Shown piece after piece: positions 5,980-8,266 of a DNA stretch of 8,266 bases. Both the position numbers and the translations under genes were made by a program. Source of the stretch: Planctomycetales bacterium (lineage in GTDB: Bacteria; Planctomycetota; Phycisphaerae; SM23-33); assembly GCA_030631125.1 (NCBI GenBank), contig DAOVLS010000086.1:1-8266 (forward strand), written 5' to 3'. Positions within the stretch are counted from its first letter, which is position 1; the number at the start of each line of letters is the position of its first letter. A model generated the notes under the pieces. It saw only the letters and a program-made list of their open reading frames with translations. It was not told the origin of the DNA and searched no databases.

Positions 5980-6921
5980 CTACTTCCTGCGACGCCTCAA
6001 CAGCACGCCGATGCCGCCCAATAGCATCAGGCTCATCGTCGCCGGTTCGGGAACGAAGAATACTGAACAATCGCTGCCGCGAAGCGGGTCCGCCGGATAC
6101 GGAATCCCCGTGTCGTTCACCAGGTCGTCCTGCCACGTGCTGATCTTCAACGACGTGGTGCGGTTAAGCAGCAGGTCCGCTTCATACTCGAAAGACTCCA
6201 GTATGGCCCAGTAGCGGAGATCGGCGGGGCTTAAGCCGCCGCCGTCCACTGTAAATTGCAGCAGCCTGCTGGCCATCCCGCCCATTGGGATGTCGCCGAA
6301 ATCCCACGTCGGGACGTAATAGTCGCCCCAGGGGACTTTGTCCTCGGGGTTGTCCGGCGTCCAGCAGTACCAGCCCAACTGGTCGTGATCCACCGCGACG
6401 ATGTGCGGCACGACATCGCGGTAAAGGGACACTCCCGGCCCCGGCCCCTTGGACGGGTCAATGGCGAACTCGGCAGTCAGTTTCGTCTCGTACATCGTTC
6501 CGACGTACTGCTCGCGGGGGTTGGTGTACTCGCTGTGGCTGTTGTTGCCTACCCACCAATCCGACCGGGCCGGCATGTCGTTTTCAATCGTCGCGTTGAT
6601 GGCGAAGGAGATGATATTGCCCTGTGCGTTATACATCACGTTTCTGGCATAGCCTCTGATGGCCAGATGACTGGCGTACCCGCCGCCAAAGTCGGGATCG
6701 ACATTGTCGTGGAACTCGTACGGGCGGACCGTTTCTTCCCCGGTATCCAGGCCACAGAACCACTGGCCCTGTTTGGCGTCCGGGTCAATCGGCGGGCCTG
6801 TCCAACTGGGTACCGGCTGGACCGGCGGCTTGGTAATCGGCAGGCCCGGCGCCGCCGGCGCCGAACCGGCTACCAACATCACAACTGCACTCAACATCAG
6901 GATTGTTTTTGCCTTTTTCAT
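5980..6921 (-). CDS. Exported PEP-CTERM protein, family unknown
   Basis: A 313-residue secreted protein of unknown function. It starts with a Sec signal peptide, MKKAKTILMLSAVVMLVAG, with likely cleavage near residue 24. It ends with a PEP-CTERM sorting tail (291-313): VPEPATM, a hydrophobic stretch, then RRRRK. In this system an exosortase recognises the tail and the protein goes to the envelope or exterior; no exosortase gene is in the window. The middle is polar and rich in Trp, Tyr, Asp and Gly, for example GWYCWTPDNPED and YYVPTWDFGDIP, with no catalytic motif I recognise. A beta-rich exterior domain is likely. ATG 6921 has AGGAG (complement of 6929-6933) 7 nt upstream, directly beside a small hairpin. 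It shares signal peptide and tail with the next gene upstream. Confidence 0.85.
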   Translation of the reverse strand: MKKAKTILMLSAVVMLVAGSAPAAPGLPITKPPVQPVPSWTGPPIDPDAKQGQWFCGLDTGEETVRPYEFHDNVDPDFGGGYASHLAIRGYARNVMYNAQGNIISFAINATIENDMPARSDWWVGNNSHSEYTNPREQYVGTMYETKLTAEFAIDPSKGPGPGVSLYRDVVPHIVAVDHDQLGWYCWTPDNPEDKVPWGDYYVPTWDFGDIPMGGMASRLLQFTVDGGGLSPADLRYWAILESFEYEADLLLNRTTSLKISTWQDDLVNDTGIPYPADPLRGSDCSVFFVPEPATMSLMLLGGIGVLLRRRRK

Positions 6922-6928
6922 TTACAGG

Positions 6929-6933
6929 CTCCT
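6929..6933 (-). promoter_or_regulatory. Strong ribosome-binding site of the first PEP-CTERM gene
   Basis: AGGAG on the minus strand lies 7 nt before ATG 6921 and fixes that start. Its upstream edge touches the stem of the 6933-6951 hairpin, so folding could affect ribosome access. Confidence 0.7.
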
Positions 6934-6951
6934 TTAATCTTTCGGATTAAA
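6933..6951 (-). promoter_or_regulatory. Small leader hairpin touching the ribosome-binding site
   Basis: TTTAATC (6933-6939) and GATTAAA (6945-6951) form a perfect 7-bp stem around a 5-nt loop in the leader of the gene starting at 6921. The stem is AT-rich and so of modest stability. Regulation by it is an inference. Confidence 0.45.
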
Positions 6952-6954
6952 CCT

Positions 6955-6989
6955 CTCCTGCCGGCGTCCGTAGGGGACGCCGGCAGGAG
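6955..6989. repeat. 15-bp perfect intergenic palindrome
   Basis: Positions 6955-6969 pair perfectly with 6975-6989 around a 5-nt loop. The stem is very GC-rich. It stands between the terminator-like hairpin of the upstream gene and the leader of the next PEP-CTERM gene, with no T-run on either side. It may act as a second 3' end barrier or be a dispersed repeat copy. Confidence 0.8.
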
Positions 6990-6990
6990 G

Positions 6991-7095
6991 TGAAAATCAA
7001 ACCCGCCGCCCCCGATGGGGCGAGGGAACGGGTTTGTCTGCAACCTATTTACGCCGCCGTCTTAGCAGCGCGCCGATTCCGCCCAGAACCAGCAG
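6991..7095 (-). repeat. Copy 1 of the duplicated PEP-CTERM 3' end and downstream hairpin
   Basis: This segment matches 8002-8104 over its whole length with scattered substitutions and a 2-nt length difference. It covers the last coding bases of the PEP-CTERM tail, the stop codon and the terminator-like hairpin. Conservation outside the coding part indicates duplication rather than convergence on the sorting tail. Confidence 0.85.
6998..7036 (-). terminator. Terminator-like hairpin after the second PEP-CTERM gene
   Basis: CAAACCCG (6998-7005) pairs with CGGGTTTG (7029-7036), with an inner 6-bp stem (7007-7012 with 7017-7022). On the minus strand it starts 8 nt after the stop at 7045 and is followed by ATTTTC, a short T-run. 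A closely related hairpin follows the third PEP-CTERM gene at 8009-8045. Confidence 0.7.
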
Positions 7096-7851
7096 ACACG
7101 TCGTCCCCGGCTCCGGCGTAATCACGAACGCCAGGTCTATGCTGTTTTCAGGATACGGCAAGTTGTGGTAAGGATGCTCTGGCGGGTAGAGCAGTTCGTT
7201 CCACTGTTCGCCGCCGTCAGACCAGACCGCATCGTCGTTCCAGTGCTCTCTGGCGGTCTTCCAACCCCACTGGTGCTCTTCCGGATTCTCCACCTTCACA
7301 ACGATATCCAGCCAATATACAATCGGCTGGTCAGGTGTTCCTTCCTGCGGGAACGGGTCTCGAATATCCACGATATTGACCTGCCAGGCTTGATGGTGAT
7401 TATCCCGCAGATATTCGCCGGTGTTGGGGTTGTACCAGTCCTCATCAGGCGAAGGGATCGGGCGCATGGTGAACTCGCCCTCAACGAAGTTCCCCTCCCA
7501 CCGCTGTTCACCGGGCCTGCTGTATGTAGGCTCAGTTCCATCAGCGGCTGCCGGGATGTCGTCGTGGATGCTGAGGTGGATACTGGTGATCTTGCCCACC
7601 TTGTCGTCCTTCCACGAACCCCAGAAGTGCACGTCGGTAATCGGGATGGGGATATCGCACTTGAAGTCGTCGGCGAGGATCTTTCGGATTCCCTCTGCGC
7701 TTTCCATGTTGTAGATGTCAATACCTTCCGGAGTTAGGTCCGGCAATTGCACCCACTTGGCAGGCATGGTTTCATCCCAGTCTGCCGCCGCCGGTGCGGC
7801 TACGAACGCCACAATTGCGCTCAACATCAGGATTGTCGTTAGTTTACTCAT
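7045..7851 (-). CDS. Exported PEP-CTERM protein of a planctomycete KWVQLPDLTP-type family
   Basis: A 268-residue secreted protein with a signal peptide (MSKLTTILMLSAIVAFVAAPAAA, cleavage near 23) and a PEP-CTERM tail at 246-268, here TPEPG, a hydrophobic stretch and RRRRK. The mature part has KWVQLPDLTPEGIDI (33-47), then LADDFKCDIPIPITDVHFWGSW, PIVYWLDIVV, WGWKTAREHWNDDAVW and a closing SIDLAFVI. I recognise this pattern as recurring in planctomycete genomes, often next to other PEP-CTERM genes, but know no function for it. It looks like a beta-sandwich exterior protein. ATG 7851 was chosen over upstream starts (frame open to 7998) because it gives the signal peptide and has GAGGAG (complement of 7859-7864) 7 nt upstream. 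The upstream extension would also run across an intergenic palindrome. Confidence 0.86.
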   Translation of the reverse strand: MSKLTTILMLSAIVAFVAAPAAADWDETMPAKWVQLPDLTPEGIDIYNMESAEGIRKILADDFKCDIPIPITDVHFWGSWKDDKVGKITSIHLSIHDDIPAAADGTEPTYSRPGEQRWEGNFVEGEFTMRPIPSPDEDWYNPNTGEYLRDNHHQAWQVNIVDIRDPFPQEGTPDQPIVYWLDIVVKVENPEEHQWGWKTAREHWNDDAVWSDGGEQWNELLYPPEHPYHNLPYPENSIDLAFVITPEPGTTCLLVLGGIGALLRRRRK

Positions 7852-7858
7852 TTTCTGG

Positions 7859-7864
7859 CTCCTC
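7859..7864 (-). promoter_or_regulatory. Ribosome-binding site deciding the start at 7851
   Basis: GAGGAG on the minus strand, 7 nt before ATG 7851, is a strong match. It excludes the longer reading that begins at 7998. Confidence 0.75.
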
Positions 7865-7935
7865 GTTTTCACTGCTCCGCTGCCGGGAACCGCCCCGACA
7901 GCACCTCCGAAACACCAAGTTTCGAAGATTGCCCC

Positions 7936-7996
7936 GGCCGGTGGTATGCCCTTCGCTTCAGGCTCCAAAGCCTGTGCCACAAGCATACCACCAGCC
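7936..7996. repeat. Composite intergenic palindrome (possible dispersed repeat)
   Basis: A 10-bp outer stem (7940-7949 with 7983-7992) is extended after one mismatch by three more pairs. Inside it lies a second stem, CAGGCT (7959-7964) with AGCCTG (7969-7974). The arrangement is unlike a terminator because no T-run follows. The segment ending GCCTGTGCCAC (7970-7980) resembles 5763-5773. It fills much of the 202-bp gap between the second and third PEP-CTERM genes. Confidence 0.7.
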
Positions 7997-8001
7997 AAAA
8001 G

Positions 8002-8104
8002 TGAAAATCGAACCCGCCTCCCAATGCGGTGAGGGAACGGGTTTGTCTGTAACCTATTTACGCCGCCGCTTCAGCAGCACGCCGATGCCGCCCAGAACCA
8101 GCAG
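8002..8104 (-). repeat. Copy 2 of the duplicated PEP-CTERM 3' end and downstream hairpin
   Basis: Partner of 6991-7095. It includes the stop codon of the third PEP-CTERM gene and its downstream hairpin. Confidence 0.85.
8009..8045 (-). terminator. Terminator-like hairpin after the third PEP-CTERM gene
   Basis: Positions 8009-8016 pair with 8038-8045 (8 bp, one G-T pair). It starts 8 nt after the stop at 8054 and is followed on the minus strand by ATTTTC. The inner stem present in the copy at 6998-7036 is poorly kept here, so its strength as a terminator is less certain. Confidence 0.58.
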
Positions 8105-8266
8105 GCCCATCGTCGCCGGCTCGGGAACGCAGTTGGTTTCTACGACGATCTCCGAAATGTTTGTGCTTTCGGGGCAATCGTAGTGGATGATTTCCTTCTC
8201 CGGGTTAATCGGGATCTGAATCTGGGCTGTGTACGTGTACCATCTTCCATTGGGCCACTGAATGGC
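8054..8266 (-). CDS. PEP-CTERM protein, C-terminal part (runs off the right edge)
   Basis: The last 70 codons of a third exported PEP-CTERM protein; the start and signal peptide are outside the window. The visible part reads AIQWPNGRWYTYTAQIQIPI, then INPEKEIIHYDCPES and ISEIVVETNC, and ends with the tail VPEPATMGLLVLGGIGVLLKRRRK before TAG at 8054-8056. The tail differs from that of the gene ending at 5980 at only a few positions. Two cysteines, in YDCPES and ETNC, could form a disulfide after export. The part before the tail does not resemble the other two proteins closely, so this seems to be another domain family with the same sorting tail. Confidence 0.85.
   Translation of the reverse strand, partial: AIQWPNGRWYTYTAQIQIPINPEKEIIHYDCPESTNISEIVVETNCVPEPATMGLLVLGGIGVLLKRRRK

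Noticed and set aside
6256..6993. Plus-strand open frame of 245 codons opposite the first PEP-CTERM gene
   Set aside because: It is antisense to a gene with signal peptide, sorting tail, strong ribosome-binding site and terminator, and it lacks any of these itself.
7165..7737. Plus-strand open frame of 190 codons opposite the second PEP-CTERM gene
   Set aside because: Same reason: the coding signals are all on the minus strand.
7852..7998. Longer N terminus for the second PEP-CTERM protein (start at 7998)
   Set aside because: It would run through an intergenic palindrome and displace the signal peptide; GAGGAG supports the start at 7851.
1..8266. A defence, phage or CRISPR system
   Set aside because: No nuclease, helicase, methylase, integrase, transposase or regularly spaced repeat array is visible on either strand; the repeats present are isolated palindromes and one duplicated gene end.

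Overview
The window looks like chromosome from a member of the Planctomycetota, most likely the Phycisphaerae or a close relative, and most likely from an environmental genome. This rests on three things seen together: GC-rich DNA, a type II pseudopilin-like protein ending in an H-X9-DG motif, and a row of exported proteins with PEP-CTERM tails (PEP, hydrophobic stretch, RRRRK). The lineage is an inference from gene content, not a measured placement.

Layout, left to right. Positions 1-826 (minus strand) hold a small two-helix membrane protein with an N-terminal DUF2007-like domain. It is followed 31 nt later by the first 94 codons of a xylulokinase that runs off the left edge. Divergent from this pair, a pseudopilin-like H-X9-DG protein lies on the plus strand (1008-2003). 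It meets tail to tail, with a 3-nt gap, a large exported HEAT-repeat protein (2007-4238, minus). That protein carries an embedded receiver-like domain that has lost its phosphorylation site. It is driven by a promoter with perfect consensus hexamers at 4295-4322. Next come a D-2-hydroxyacid dehydrogenase (4368-5315, minus) and a 99-residue stand-alone carbohydrate-binding module of the CBM48 type (5432-5731, minus). Between these two sits a 32-bp perfect inverted repeat with a 4-nt loop.

The right third (5907-8266) is a tandem set of three minus-strand genes for PEP-CTERM proteins, the last cut by the window edge. Two of them share almost the same signal peptide and all share almost the same tail. 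Two also share about 100 bp of 3' end and downstream hairpin, so the array grew by duplication. Each gene is followed by a terminator-like hairpin. The short intergenic gaps also contain several further palindromes that may belong to a dispersed repeat family.

There is no evident single pathway. Xylulokinase and the CBM48 protein point to sugar and glycan metabolism. The pseudopilin-like, HEAT and PEP-CTERM proteins belong to the cell envelope or exterior. No rRNA, tRNA, CRISPR, transposase or phage gene was seen, and no recognisable defence system. The most unusual items are the exported HEAT/pseudo-receiver protein and the long perfect palindrome.
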